DNA of 64,000 bases from Rhodoblastus acidophilus (GCF_009720655.1 NZ_WNKS01000003.1:328080-392079), one strand, 5' to 3'; shown: positions 10,918-20,223, numbered from the stretch's first letter. The notes: a model not told the origin generated them from the sequence alone. A program made the numbers and translations.

Positions 10918-11148
10918 ATGATTGGACGCTCGGCGACTCTTGCTGCGCTCGCAGCCGCGCTGATGTCCGGCGCCGCCCTCGCCCAGACCCCGCGCGCCGC
11001 CGATCCGCCGCCCGAAACCGTCAGCGCTCCGTCCGGGTCGCCAAGCGCCCAGCCCGCGAATCAGGGCGCGAGGCCAATCGACCCCGCCGTGAAGCGCGCG
11101 CCGGAGCGCGGCGAGCAGGAGCCGCCGGCGGGAGACGTCGGTTACTGA
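10918..11148 (+). CDS. Small exported proline-rich protein
   Basis: 76 aa. Signal peptide MIGRSATLAALAAALMSGAALAQ with an ALA-Q cleavage site, followed by about 53 residues rich in Pro, Ala and Glu and no obvious fold. Divergent from the exported protein before it. Low-complexity exported peptides of this kind are common in Hyphomicrobiales and mostly uncharacterised. No function can be assigned. Confidence 0.5.
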   Translation: MIGRSATLAALAAALMSGAALAQTPRAADPPPETVSAPSGSPSAQPANQGARPIDPAVKRAPERGEQEPPAGDVGY

Positions 11149-11286
11149 AAAGGCGGATCGTTCCCGCGCCCTCCGCCGCTCAATGTCATCAATCCCCCGC
11201 AAGACGCGGAGCAGGCGCAGCAGCCGCTTGAGCGAGGCGCCGCTTTCATTCTCGACATATCAAGAGCGGAATGTTACGCGCGTGAA

Positions 11287-12261
11287 TTGCACGTTCAAGG
11301 AACCAATCTATTGCAACTGTCTGTCGTTGTGCCCTGCTACAATGAAGAGAATGGTCTCGACGCGTTGCGCCGGCGGATCGTCGCCGCCTGCCAGACCTGC
11401 GCGGCCGACGACTACGAAATCGTCCTGGTGAATGACGGTTCCTCGGACCGGACCTGGGATGTGATGGCGCGGTTTTCAGCCCAGGATCCGCGCGTCGTGG
11501 CGGTAAACCTTTCGCGCAACCATGGCCATCAGCTCGCACTGTCGGCGGGACTGTCCCTGGCGCGCGGCGACCGGGTGTTCATCATCGACGCCGATCTGCA
11601 GGATCCCCCCGAATTGCTCGGCGAAATGATGGCGCGCATGGACGCCGGGGCCGACGTTGTTTACGGGCAGCGCATTGAGCGCCAGGGGGAAACGCGGTTC
11701 AAGAAACTGTCCGCCTATCTCTTCTATCGCGTGCTCGACAGGCTGGTGGATGTTTCCATTCCCACCGACACCGGCGATTTCCGTCTCATGAGCCGTCGGG
11801 CGCTGGATGTTCTCAACGCCATGCCGGAACATCATCGCTTCATTCGCGGGATGGTCAGCTGGCTGGGGTTCCGCCAGGAAGCCGTGCCCTACGCCCGCGC
11901 CCCGCGTTTTGCCGACAGTTCCAAATATCCGCTGGCGAAAATGATCCGCTTCGCTTTGGACGCGATCACGGGGTTTTCCATACGGCCGCTGCGTCTCGCC
12001 TCTTACCTGGGCTTCGCCGTGAGTTTAATCGCCCTGGTGATGATGCTCTATGCGTTGATTTCTTATCTGCTGGGCAACACCGTCAGCGGCTGGACCTCCA
12101 TGACGTTGATTATTCTGGCCGTCGCGAGCGTGCAGTTCATGCTCATGGGCGTTATTGGAGAGTACCTTGGCCGGCTCTACATGGAATCCAAGCGCCGGCC
12201 TCTCTATATCATTGATGAAATACGCACCTCTCCTTCGGCGTCCCGTTCGCAATCCATCTAA
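11287..12261 (+). CDS. Polyisoprenyl-phosphate glycosyltransferase (GT2, GtrB/ArnC-like)
   Basis: 324 aa. GT-A domain: LSVVVPCYNEENGLDALRRR, VNDGSSDRT, and the nucleotide-metal motif D101-A-D103 in IIDADLQDPPE. Two membrane helices follow (about 234-258 and 268-292), then GEYLGRLYMESKRRPLY, the usual end of GtrB/DPM1-like enzymes. These move a sugar from a nucleotide donor onto undecaprenyl phosphate at the inner membrane for wall or O-antigen decoration. No ATG precedes the GT core; TTG 11287 or TTG 11311 are the candidate starts. It stands alone with no flippase or polymerase gene nearby, so the sugar is unknown. Confidence 0.88.
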   Translation: MHVQGTNLLQLSVVVPCYNEENGLDALRRRIVAACQTCAADDYEIVLVNDGSSDRTWDVMARFSAQDPRVVAVNLSRNHGHQLALSAGLSLARGDRVFIIDADLQDPPELLGEMMARMDAGADVVYGQRIERQGETRFKKLSAYLFYRVLDRLVDVSIPTDTGDFRLMSRRALDVLNAMPEHHRFIRGMVSWLGFRQEAVPYARAPRFADSSKYPLAKMIRFALDAITGFSIRPLRLASYLGFAVSLIALVMMLYALISYLLGNTVSGWTSMTLIILAVASVQFMLMGVIGEYLGRLYMESKRRPLYIIDEIRTSPSASRSQSI

Positions 12262-12393
12262 CCCACACATTTTGATTGTGTAGCCAAGCCAATCAATTTT
12301 CCTGGCGCCGACGGTGGCGGAAACGCCTGACGCCTTGCGGGGACCGCGCCGCGCCGGAGGTTCGCGAAACGAGGCGGCGCCATCCTCGCGGCT

Positions 12394-13470
12394 TCAGGCG
12401 CGCGGGGCCGCTTTCCACGCCGACTTGAACGCCAAGGGGCTCAATCCCGTCGCCTTCTGAAACGCCCGACGAAAACTGCGCGCATCGGAATATCCGGTAA
12501 GTTCCGCCGCACGCTCCACCGTCTCGCCGTCGCGCAAAAAACCCTTGGCTTTGCGGATGCGCTGGAACGCCACCATCTCGGAGAACCGCACCCCCTCCCG
12601 CGCCAGGAGCCTGTCCAGCGACCTTTCGCTGATGCCGAGTTCCGAGGAAACTTCCCGCCGTCCCCTCAGCGTCCCGTCCCTCTCGACAATGCGCTCGACC
12701 AGACTGCGCGCGTCGATCCGACCCATGGACGCCAGCTCCCTTTCGGCCGCGCGGCGCAACATGTGAGCGGCGGCGGGATCGGGAAGGCGCAGGGGCGCGC
12801 GAAGGTCCCGGCTGCGATAGACGACGCGGGACCGGTCGGCGTCATCGACGATGCGCGCGGCGAGCCGTCTCGCCAAAACCCCTTTCAGACCGCGGCCGAG
12901 GCGCCCCTCGATCTCGAAGCGGACGGGCTCCGGCGCCTCGCCGGGAAGTTGCCTGAGGAGGTGGACGACGGTGAGAAGGTGATCGAGCCGCCAGAACTGC
13001 CCGAGTTCCTCGTCCGCATAGAGGTCGCGGGCGACGACCGCCGTTTCGTCGCCGTGCGTCTCCATGTCGAGCCGCAAGACCGAACCGGCGAGCGTCTGAA
13101 AGTCGAGCGCGAACCGCAGCGCGGCTTCGGCGCACGCCTGCACCATCATGCCAAGCCCGACGGTTCCAAAATTCGCGATGGATTTTCGAAACGCGTGATC
13201 GACGACGAACTCTTCGCCGACTTTTTCCCGGGCGCGAAGGTAGGCCTGCCGCGCCTCGAAATAGCTGAAGCGCCGTCCGCCGTCCGAGGGATGGTCCCCC
13301 TGGAACTCCAGAAAAGGAAAAATCTCGCGCGCATTCCAGCCGCGTTCGAAGGCATGGGCGATCAGCGGCGACATGACATGCAGCGGCACCACCCGGTCGT
13401 GCGCCGAGGCGAGCGGGATCTCCGCAGGCGCCGGCGCTCCAGCAACAAGTGTCCCCTTTTCTGGCGGCAT
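12394..13470 (-). CDS. AraC-family transcriptional regulator with Arabinose_bd-type N-terminal domain
   Basis: 358 aa from ATG 13470, which has AAGGACAG directly upstream; the frame opens earlier but without homology. The N-terminal ~200 residues match the PF12625-type sensor domain of OruR/ArgR-like AraC regulators. The C-terminal double HTH (about 255-350) shows ISERSLDRLLAREGVRFSEM and ELTGYSDARSFRRAFQKATG, the second being the AraC signature. These proteins usually activate catabolic genes when a small ligand is present. No obvious target operon lies beside it; the divergent region carries two strong hairpins. Confidence 0.88.
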   Translation of the reverse strand: MPPEKGTLVAGAPAPAEIPLASAHDRVVPLHVMSPLIAHAFERGWNAREIFPFLEFQGDHPSDGGRRFSYFEARQAYLRAREKVGEEFVVDHAFRKSIANFGTVGLGMMVQACAEAALRFALDFQTLAGSVLRLDMETHGDETAVVARDLYADEELGQFWRLDHLLTVVHLLRQLPGEAPEPVRFEIEGRLGRGLKGVLARRLAARIVDDADRSRVVYRSRDLRAPLRLPDPAAAHMLRRAAERELASMGRIDARSLVERIVERDGTLRGRREVSSELGISERSLDRLLAREGVRFSEMVAFQRIRKAKGFLRDGETVERAAELTGYSDARSFRRAFQKATGLSPLAFKSAWKAAPRA

Positions 13471-13652
13471 CTGTCCTTGGCCCCCGTCCCGGCTTTCCCT
13501 AGCTTTTAATTCAAGCGTTAATTGACCTGCGCCAATGCGCATCATGCAGCGGATCGGACCCGTCGGCAATTCTGGACTGTCTCGATGACGGAAAAACCAA
13601 GGCGCGAACCAAGCTCCCCAGGAGGAGGCGCAGGCGCCTCGTGACTGCCTAA

Positions 13653-13699
13653 GCAGGATTTCCGAAAAGCGGCCCCCGGTTTTCGGATGAAAATCCTGC
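13653..13699. repeat. Imperfect hairpin upstream of the AraC gene
   Basis: GCAGGATT (13653-13660) pairs with AATCCTGC (13692-13699), and TCCGAAAA (13661-13668) with TTTTCGGA (13680-13687). A 4-nt bulge (13688-13691) interrupts the stem. It lies 14 bp from the perfect hairpin at 13713-13756. Confidence 0.65.
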
Positions 13700-13712
13700 G
13701 AAAACAAAGGAA

Positions 13713-13756
13713 CCTAAGCAAACATTCGTTGGGCGACCAACGAATGTTTGCTTAGG
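13713..13756. repeat. Perfect 20-bp inverted repeat with GCGA tetraloop
   Basis: CCTAAGCAAACATTCGTTGG (13713-13732) and its exact reverse complement (13737-13756) are separated only by GCGA, a GNRA-class loop. It lies between the AraC gene and a small exported protein, clear of both coding regions. No U-run follows on either strand. Confidence 0.85.
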
Positions 13757-13811
13757 ACACAGGTTTCACCGGGTCAGCCGTCCATCGGCGGCTAGAGCAG
13801 AGGAATGGGCC

Positions 13812-13997
13812 ATGAAGAAATTTCTGTTTGCTTTCGGCGTCATCGCGCTTCTGGCGGAACCGGCGTCCGCGACCGGGGTCATCCGCATGTCGCCGGCCGA
13901 CGCCGCCATCGGCGTCCAGCCGACGCAGACCGTGACCCGCGCCGGCGTCGCGCATCGCTCGACCCGCCGCACCACCCGTCGCGTCGACCGCCGCTAG
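13812..13997 (+). CDS. Small exported basic protein
   Basis: 61 aa. MKKFLFAFGVIALLAEPASA is a well-formed signal peptide. The ~41-residue mature part ends in an Arg/Thr-rich tail (RSTRRTTRRVDRR). A GAGG-containing site (CAGAGGAATGGGCC) precedes the ATG. The stop codon TAG is formed by the first bases of a dispersed repeat. Function unknown. Confidence 0.5.
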   Translation: MKKFLFAFGVIALLAEPASATGVIRMSPADAAIGVQPTQTVTRAGVAHRSTRRTTRRVDRR

Positions 13998-14100
13998 AGC
14001 ATTTTCAAGCGAAGCGGATACCGGTTCGCGTGAAGAAAATGCGTCAAAACAAGACTCTAGAGCTTTTTTCTGTTTCCATGAAACGTGAAAAAGCTCTAGG
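13995..14100. repeat. Dispersed palindromic repeat family A, copy 1
   Basis: 106 bp, closely matching the reverse complement of 57451-57555. Both copies have TAGAGC-type ends, an internal block CAAGCGAAGYGGAT...GGTTCGCGTGAAGAAAA, and a terminal hairpin around TTTCCATGAAACGTGAAA. The first three bases serve as the stop codon of the small gene before it. Confidence 0.85.
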
Positions 14101-14245
14101 CCTATTGATCTTGCTCACATAAATTCGCGGCCGCCTCCGCCTGATCGCGAAGGCGGCCTGCTTTTGCGCCCGTGATCGCCCGGCCACATCCCCGGGCCGG
14201 GCTTTCGTTTTCAGCGACTTCGGTCGTCAACTCAATGGGGCTCAC

Positions 14246-15670
14246 GTGGAATTTGACAGACGCGCCGCCATGATGGGCGGCATCGGCCTTCTCACCGGCG
14301 CCGCGGTCGCGCCGGGCGCGGCGCTCGCCTTCGACCATCCGCTCGCCGACCTCATCGAAGGCGCCGAAGATTTTCATATCGCCTCGGACGCCTACATCTA
14401 CGGCTATCCGCTGGTCACCATGGAGATGACCCGGCGGGTCATGACCAACGTGGCCGAACCCGCCGGCACCCGCGCGCCGATGGGACAGCTCATCAAGGCG
14501 CGCGAGTACCCGACCGCCGCCTATCGCGACGTCACCGCGCCGAACGCCGACACGCTCTACACCATCGCCTTCCTCGACGTCGGGTCCGAGCCCTGGGTGG
14601 TCGACGCGCCCGACATGAAGGGCCGCTACTACCTGCTGCCGTTCCTCGACGGCTGGACCAATGTGTTCGCCTCCCCCGGCAGCCGCACGACCGGAACCGG
14701 CGCGCAAACTTTTGTCGTCACCGGTCCGGGCTGGAGCGGGACGATTCCCCCCGGCATGACCCAGCTCAAGTCGCCGACCGCCATCGTCTGGATGCTCGGC
14801 CGCATCTATTGCACGGGCACGCCCGAGGATTACGCGGCGGTCCATGCGCTGCAGGACGCCTTCAAGGTGCAGCCGCTGAACACCTGGGGCAAGGACTACA
14901 AGCCGCCGGCGGGAACCGCCGATCCGGCGATCGACATGAAGACGCCGGTCCGCGACCAGGTCAACAAGCTTTCCGCGCACGATTATTTCACCCTGCTCGC
15001 CGACCTGCTGAAGCGCAACCCGCCCGCCGCCGCTGACGCGCCCGCGCTGGAGCGTTTCAAGGAGATCGGGCTGGAGGCCGGCAAAAATTTCGACCCGGCG
15101 GCGCTCGACCGCCGCTATGACGCGCGCGTGCCGCGCTTGGCCTTCGATCGCATCCTCCTGCACATGACCTCGCTCAAGCGGGAGCACGGCTGGCTGTTCA
15201 CGACCAAGACCGGCGCCTACGGGACCGACTATCTGCAACGCGCCTTCATCACGGCGATCGGGCTCGGCGCCAACCTGCCGCAGGACGCCGTCTATCCGAT
15301 GTCGCAGCGCGCCTCGCTGCTGCGCGCCTACGACGGCGCGCAAAAGTACGAAATCCGGTTCGAAAAGGGCCAGCTGCCGCCGGTCAAGGGGTTCTGGTCG
15401 CTGACCATGTACGACGAAAACATGTTCTTCGTCGCCAATCCGATCAACCGCTATTCCATGAGCATGCGGACCAATCCGAAATTCGAGTCCGACGGCTCGC
15501 TGGTCATCACCATCCAGAACGAAAGCCCCGGCGCAGACAAGGAAGCCAATTGGCTGCCCGCGCCAAAAGGAAAATTCCACCTGATGCTGCGTCTGTACTG
15601 GCCCACCGAAAACGATCCGTCGATTCTCAACGGTTCCTGGGAGCCGCCGGCGGTCAAGCGCGCGCGTTAA
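14246..15670 (+). CDS. DUF1254/DUF1214 domain exported protein
   Basis: 474 aa. GTG start at 14246 gives MEFDRRAAMMGGIGLLTGAA, a twin-arginine-like signal peptide ending near ALAF. An N-terminal DUF1254 domain (YIYGYPLVTMEMTRR, APNADTLYTIAFLDV; about 45-170) is followed by a C-terminal DUF1214 domain (about 345-455; GFWSLTMYDENMFFVANPINRYS). These are widespread periplasmic proteins of unsettled function. The frame also offers ATG eight codons in, but that would lose the RR motif. An HdeA-like gene follows on the same strand after 31 bp, so co-transcription is likely. Confidence 0.88.
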   Translation: MEFDRRAAMMGGIGLLTGAAVAPGAALAFDHPLADLIEGAEDFHIASDAYIYGYPLVTMEMTRRVMTNVAEPAGTRAPMGQLIKAREYPTAAYRDVTAPNADTLYTIAFLDVGSEPWVVDAPDMKGRYYLLPFLDGWTNVFASPGSRTTGTGAQTFVVTGPGWSGTIPPGMTQLKSPTAIVWMLGRIYCTGTPEDYAAVHALQDAFKVQPLNTWGKDYKPPAGTADPAIDMKTPVRDQVNKLSAHDYFTLLADLLKRNPPAAADAPALERFKEIGLEAGKNFDPAALDRRYDARVPRLAFDRILLHMTSLKREHGWLFTTKTGAYGTDYLQRAFITAIGLGANLPQDAVYPMSQRASLLRAYDGAQKYEIRFEKGQLPPVKGFWSLTMYDENMFFVANPINRYSMSMRTNPKFESDGSLVITIQNESPGADKEANWLPAPKGKFHLMLRLYWPTENDPSILNGSWEPPAVKRAR

Positions 15671-15701
15671 AAACCCGATTTTTCATGATGGAGTGAATTG
15701 T

Positions 15702-16055
15702 ATGAAACATGCGCTGGTCCTCGGATTTTTGGCTGCGGCTGCGTCAATGGGCGCCGCCGAAGCCGCTCCGGTCGAACTCTCGACCTATGCCGACGCCAAG
15801 GGATGGATCGACGTGCAGGAGCTGACCTGCGCGCAATTGGCGAACACTTTTCAGGAAGACGCCGATTATCTGACCGCCTGGTACAGCGGCTGGTACAATG
15901 GCCTGGCCAAAAAACACTTCGTCAAGCCCGATCGCGCCAAAACGCTCGAGCACAACATCATCATGTATTGCAAGGCGAACCCCGACAAGAAGATCATCCA
16001 CGGGTTGGATGTGGTCTTCAAGGAATGGCGCGAGAAGAACGGCATCCGCGAGTAA
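15702..16055 (+). CDS. HdeA/HdeB-family periplasmic acid-stress chaperone
   Basis: 117 aa. Signal peptide MKHALVLGFLAAAASMGAAEA, then an HdeA-like domain with the conserved Cys pair (ELTCAQLANTF and IIMYCKANPDKK) that forms the structural disulfide. Known family members unfold at low pH and hold periplasmic proteins soluble. GATGGAG lies just upstream of ATG 15702. Follows the DUF1254 gene directly. Confidence 0.88.
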   Translation: MKHALVLGFLAAAASMGAAEAAPVELSTYADAKGWIDVQELTCAQLANTFQEDADYLTAWYSGWYNGLAKKHFVKPDRAKTLEHNIIMYCKANPDKKIIHGLDVVFKEWREKNGIRE

Positions 16056-16186
16056 GCCGCGCGCGCCGTCATCCGCGAGCGGTTTGGCGGCGCGACACCA
16101 TGGCGTGAGCCAAATTCTTCATGTCTCCGCCGCAATGCTCCACCGGCTTTGAGCTGCGGCGCCGCAAGCCACACTTCAGGACGCGC

Positions 16187-16612
16187 ATGCTCCCAAGCGG
16201 CCCCGACGCCGATCATATCCACTTGGCCATTTCGCACGCGACCGCGCCGGCCTTCCTGCTCGGAGCGGTTGCGGGCTTTCTCTCCGTGCTGGTGGGCAGG
16301 CTGGACCGGGTCGTGGACCGCAAGCGCACCCTTCTGGGCGGAGACGCCTACAGCGAGGAGGACGCGGCGAAACTCGCCCGCCTGTTCAAGCGGAGAATGA
16401 TTCTCCTGCAACGCGCGATCTATTTCGCCGTGCTCAGCGCCCTGGTGACCGCGGGGCTGCTGACCCTGGCTTTCGTGACCGCGCTGATCGGCATCGATCA
16501 TAACACGGGCTCCGCGCTTTTTTTCATTGTCGCCCTGGGGCTGCTCGTCGTCTCGCTGATCTACTTTTCCCGCGAGATCCGGGTTTACATGGGCTCATTC
16601 CATCTCGAATGA
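16187..16612 (+). CDS. DUF2721 inner-membrane protein
   Basis: 141 aa from ATG 16187 (AGG upstream). HLAISHATAPAFLLGAVAGFLSVLVGRLDRVVDR is the typical DUF2721 first helix and loop, followed by two more helices (about 77-102 and 108-130). The function of the family is unknown. An upstream start at 16121 is possible but would put a hydrophilic tail before TM1. Confidence 0.75.
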   Translation: MLPSGPDADHIHLAISHATAPAFLLGAVAGFLSVLVGRLDRVVDRKRTLLGGDAYSEEDAAKLARLFKRRMILLQRAIYFAVLSALVTAGLLTLAFVTALIGIDHNTGSALFFIVALGLLVVSLIYFSREIRVYMGSFHLE

Positions 16613-17017
16613 GCCGCGCCACAAGCGCCTTGGAAATCGGCCCAAAGCGTTCCAGACCGCCGGATGTCGGCCGCGATGCGCTCCACGGCCGGCAGCGCGC
16701 GCCTGAAGACTTTTCGAGGCCTGGAACAGAGTTCGTTCAGCCCCGGCTCGCGATCCGGCGTTCGGATCAGGCGGTTGCGCGGGCATTCGCCCCTGCAGTC
16801 GGTTTTTTTAAGCGACACGCGCGGCAAAGTCCCCGACTTGGCCCGGACAGCCGCGCCGTGCTCAGATAGAAGCCGCATGTGCAATCGAGAGTGCAGGTCG
16901 AACCCAACTGGCGCGGAATTCTGTCCTTATCGAACGTCGCAAGCTCGGTCGGCTGTCCGGGGCAGTTTTCGGTTCTACAGATACGCAAGCATCCGTTGAC
17001 GCCACACACCTCAACGT
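16613..17017. other. Intergenic stretch with no supported gene
   Basis: Open frames exist on both strands, but none carries a signal peptide, a ribosome-binding site or a known motif. A Cys-rich reading on the minus strand (16767-17078) runs into the adjacent repeat and is not credible as it stands. Confidence 0.5.
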
Positions 17018-17133
17018 CGTCATGGCCGCGCGTCGTCCCGGCCATCCACGCGGCGCCGAAACGCGACACGTGCGGCATGTTCTCTCGCCTGTCGGCGGGA
17101 TGCCCGGCACAAGGCCGGGCATGATGTCCGTGG
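17018..17133. repeat. Palindromic intergenic repeat with two hairpins
   Basis: ATGGCCG (17022-17028) pairs with CGGCCAT (17039-17045), and TGCCCGGC (17101-17108) with GCCGGGCA (17114-17121). The arrangement CGTCATGGCCG...CCGGCCATCCACG...ATGCCCGGC..GCCGGGCATGA is a form I know from many alphaproteobacterial genomes (general memory, not searched). It lies just downstream of the sulfatase stop. Confidence 0.7.
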
Positions 17134-17150
17134 TTTAACCTGCCCGCGGG

Positions 17151-19814
17151 TTACTGCTGCAAGCACCCGCGCACGAATTTGATCCGGTCGACGACGTCAA
17201 GCTTTTCCGCCAGAGCCTTCTCGCGGCATTCCTTGAGCTTGTCGACCTTCTGCTCCATTTTCTGCACGAAGTCGATTTCGTCCGAAACCGGCCCGTCGGC
17301 GGCGGCCGCCTTCACACCTTCCAGCCTCTTGATGTCGTCGGGCGTCAACTGCGGCCGGTCGAGCTTGATCGTCAACTTGTCGAGTTTTGCGGTCAGCGGG
17401 AACGGCGGCTGATAGTCCGCGTCGTTCACCCCCGTCAGCGTGTCGGAGCCGATATCAAAACTCTCGTCCCATTGCAGGATCATCGGCAGGGTGCGCTCCA
17501 TTTTTTGGGTGGCGACAACCTTGCCGTCGACCTTCAACTCGCCGACGCCGGAGCGGCCGACGCCGGAGAAGTTGTTGAAAGCCAGCGTGCCCGGGCCGAG
17601 GCCGTCATATTTGAAATCGAACTCGACCGTATGTTTGCCCGGCGCGAGCGCATCCGGGCCTTCCCATTTGAGGCGCTTGAGGTCGACGAGGTTCCACAGG
17701 AACACCGGCTTGCCCTTGAGCAGGTAGAAACCGTAACCGCCGAAGCGGCCGCCGGAGGTGAGGATCATGCCCTCGCCGCCCTGCTGCGGAACGTCGAGAT
17801 CGGCCGTGACCGTATAGGACGTGTTCAGCAGCAGCGGCGAATCGCCCTGCGGCAGACCGACCATCGGCCGCGTGTAGACGAACTCGGTCCGCCCGGCGGT
17901 GATGTTGGGGCGTGGCGCCACCACGCGCGCCGCCACGGAGGCGTCGAGCGGGAAAACTTGATGCTTCTTCGCCTCCTGAACAAAGGCTTCGCGCAGCTCG
18001 GCGACCTTGAGCGGGTGTTTGTCGGCGATATCGTCGGTCTGGTTCCAATTCTTGCGCAAGTCGTAGAGCTGGAACACCTGATTGTTGAGCGGGTCCGGGT
18101 TCGCCGGACCGAACGCCTCCCAGGGCGCGCGGTTGACCTTGGTGCTGAGCAGCCAGCCCTCGTCATACAGCGCCCACTGGCCCATCATCTCGAAATACTG
18201 GAGCTTGTGGCGCGTGGGAGCCTTGGCGTTCTCGGCGTCGAACGTATAGGCGAAACTCGTTCCCTCGATGGGCGCCTGCTTGATGCCATCGACCATTTCG
18301 GGCGCCTTGATGCCGGCGGCTTCCAGGACTGTCGGCATGACGTCGATGACATGGGTGAACTGCTCACGCAGGCCGCCCTTGTCCTTGATCCGCGCCGGCC
18401 AGGACACCACCATGTTCTGGTTGACGCCGCCGAGCCGTGACGCATTCTGTTTGAACCAGTCGAACGGCGTGTCAAAAGCCCAGGACCAGCCGGCCGACAT
18501 GTGGTTGTAGGTCTGCTCCGTGCCCCACACGTCATAAAACTTCATCTGCACTTCGGCCGGAATTTGGTTGAGGCCGTTGAAGAAGGCGACCTCGTTCGGC
18601 GTGCCCAGGGGGCCGCCCTCGGCGCTCGTCCCATTGTCGCCGTTGATGTAGATGACCAGCGTATTATCGGGATCGCCCAGGCTCTTCATGGCCTCGACGA
18701 CGCGGCCGGTCTCATGGTCGCTGTAAGCGGCATAGGCCGCGAACACTTCGACCTGACGGATGAAAAGCTTCTTTTCAATATCCGTGAGCTGGTCCCAGGG
18801 CTTCAGCTTGTCGCTCGGCCAGGGCGTGAGCGTGGCGTCCTTGGGCACGATGCCGAGCCGCTTCTGGTTGTCAAAAATGCGTTCGCGCAGCTTTTCATAG
18901 CCGTCGTCGAACAGATGCTGCGCGTGGATCTTGTCGACCCAGTCCTGGGTCGGATGATGCGGCGCGTGGGTCGCGCCCGGCGCGTATTTGACGAACAGCG
19001 GCTTGGCAGGATCGATCTGATGCATCCGCGTCATCCAGTCGATGGCGTCGTCCGCCATCGCCGTAACGAGGTTCCAGCTTCCCGGAGGTTTTCCAAGGAA
19101 CGGGTATATTTGCGTGGTGTTGCGGAACAGATTTGGTTGCCACTGATTGGCGTCGCCGCCAACAAAACCGTAGAAATATTCAAAGCCCATCCCGGTCGGC
19201 CACTGGTCGAACGGACCGGCTTGGCTCGCCGCGAAAGCCGGCGTGTTGTGGTCCTTGCCGAACCAGGAGGTGTGGTAGCCGTTTTCGAGCAGAACGCGCC
19301 CGATGGTCGCCTTGTCCTTGGCGATGATGCTGTTGTAGCCGGGATAACCGGTCGATTGCTCGGAAATGACGCCGAAGCCGGCGGAATGGTGGTTGCGCCC
19401 GGTGATCAGCGCGGCGCGGGTCGGCGAGCACAGCGCGGTGGAGAACATGCGGGTGTAGCGCAGGCCTTCCTGCGCGATCTCGTCCATCGTCGGGGTCGGA
19501 ATGACGCCGCCGAACGTTCCGGGCACGCCGAAGCCGGCGTCGTCGGTGATGACCAGCAGCACGTTCGGCGCGCCCTTGGGCGGGACGACGCGCGGCGCCC
19601 ACCAGGGCGTCGATTGCAGCGCGTCATGCTTGATGAGCCCGCCGAATTTCGGGTCGGGCGGCGGCAACTGCTTTCCGTCGATCGTCGTCGTGGCGCCGGG
19701 CGAGCCCAGCACGCCCGTGACCTCCTGCGCCGGGGCCGGAGCTGCGGCGCCAAAGGCGACCAGAGCGCCGAGCGCCCAGACGGATGCGCTTCTTGTCCAG
19801 GCGTTCGCGCGCAT
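17151..19814 (-). CDS. Exported arylsulfatase-family enzyme
   Basis: 887 aa from ATG 19814, chosen because MRANAWTRSASVWALGALVAFG...APAQ is a standard signal peptide with AAGG upstream. Longer starts at 19889, 19901 and TTG 19970 are open. The sulfatase domain begins PNVLLVITDDAGFG (metal-binding DD). The formylglycine motif is C129-S-P-T-R in ALCSPTRAALITGR; GRNHHSAGFG and HAPHHP supply further metal/substrate residues. The large C-terminal beta-rich part (about 600-820) and helical tail fit the ~750-900-residue arylsulfatases. It hydrolyses sulfate esters in the periplasm once the Cys is matured. No maturase gene is in view. Confidence 0.92.
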   Translation of the reverse strand: MRANAWTRSASVWALGALVAFGAAAPAPAQEVTGVLGSPGATTTIDGKQLPPPDPKFGGLIKHDALQSTPWWAPRVVPPKGAPNVLLVITDDAGFGVPGTFGGVIPTPTMDEIAQEGLRYTRMFSTALCSPTRAALITGRNHHSAGFGVISEQSTGYPGYNSIIAKDKATIGRVLLENGYHTSWFGKDHNTPAFAASQAGPFDQWPTGMGFEYFYGFVGGDANQWQPNLFRNTTQIYPFLGKPPGSWNLVTAMADDAIDWMTRMHQIDPAKPLFVKYAPGATHAPHHPTQDWVDKIHAQHLFDDGYEKLRERIFDNQKRLGIVPKDATLTPWPSDKLKPWDQLTDIEKKLFIRQVEVFAAYAAYSDHETGRVVEAMKSLGDPDNTLVIYINGDNGTSAEGGPLGTPNEVAFFNGLNQIPAEVQMKFYDVWGTEQTYNHMSAGWSWAFDTPFDWFKQNASRLGGVNQNMVVSWPARIKDKGGLREQFTHVIDVMPTVLEAAGIKAPEMVDGIKQAPIEGTSFAYTFDAENAKAPTRHKLQYFEMMGQWALYDEGWLLSTKVNRAPWEAFGPANPDPLNNQVFQLYDLRKNWNQTDDIADKHPLKVAELREAFVQEAKKHQVFPLDASVAARVVAPRPNITAGRTEFVYTRPMVGLPQGDSPLLLNTSYTVTADLDVPQQGGEGMILTSGGRFGGYGFYLLKGKPVFLWNLVDLKRLKWEGPDALAPGKHTVEFDFKYDGLGPGTLAFNNFSGVGRSGVGELKVDGKVVATQKMERTLPMILQWDESFDIGSDTLTGVNDADYQPPFPLTAKLDKLTIKLDRPQLTPDDIKRLEGVKAAAADGPVSDEIDFVQKMEQKVDKLKECREKALAEKLDVVDRIKFVRGCLQQ

Positions 19815-20187
19815 CGCCTTGTCCGACGGCGCGTTGGCGCGATTGAATGAGAGCGCGGCGAACGGGGCTTTCGCTAGATCCTTGATCATCGGATGTCCCA
19901 TCGTAAGGCGGGTCGTGGCGAACCGCACGGCCTGGATGCAATCAGAGTTTCGCCGGTTGATCCTGTTCAAGCCGGAAAATAGGTCAAGGACGGATTTCGC
20001 CAGAAACGGGGACAGTTCTCGCCGTCGGCGTCACGCGGCGCGTGCAGGGTCAACCCACGACCAAGCAACTGATGTCACGGTCAAGTTTCGCCCGCGCATT
20101 CCACACGGTTTCGCCGGCGCGCGCCTTGCTGTGCTTCGGCGCGGTCGCAACTGTTCCAAAAAAATATAATTCCTGAAAGCGCGAGGC
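19815..20187. other. Upstream region of the sulfatase gene
   Basis: No gene is supported. It should hold the sulfatase promoter. An A-rich tract lies near 20159-20170. I found no convincing -35/-10 pair or operator. Confidence 0.4.
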
Positions 20188-20217
20188 GGCCAGGCGTCCC
20201 GCTGGGGGCGCCTGGCC
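20188..20217 (-). terminator. Hairpin after the small exported peptide gene
   Basis: GGCCAGGCG (20188-20196) pairs with CGCCTGGCC (20209-20217), starting seven bases past the stop of the minus-strand peptide gene. Read in that direction the T-rich tract comes only about 20 nt later, so termination is plausible but atypical. Confidence 0.4.
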
Positions 20218-20223
20218 CTCACG

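Noticed and set aside
16767..17078. Cys-rich minus-strand reading in the spacer before the sulfatase 3' end
   Set aside because: It runs through a palindromic repeat, has no ribosome-binding site, and the Cys spacing fits no motif I know.
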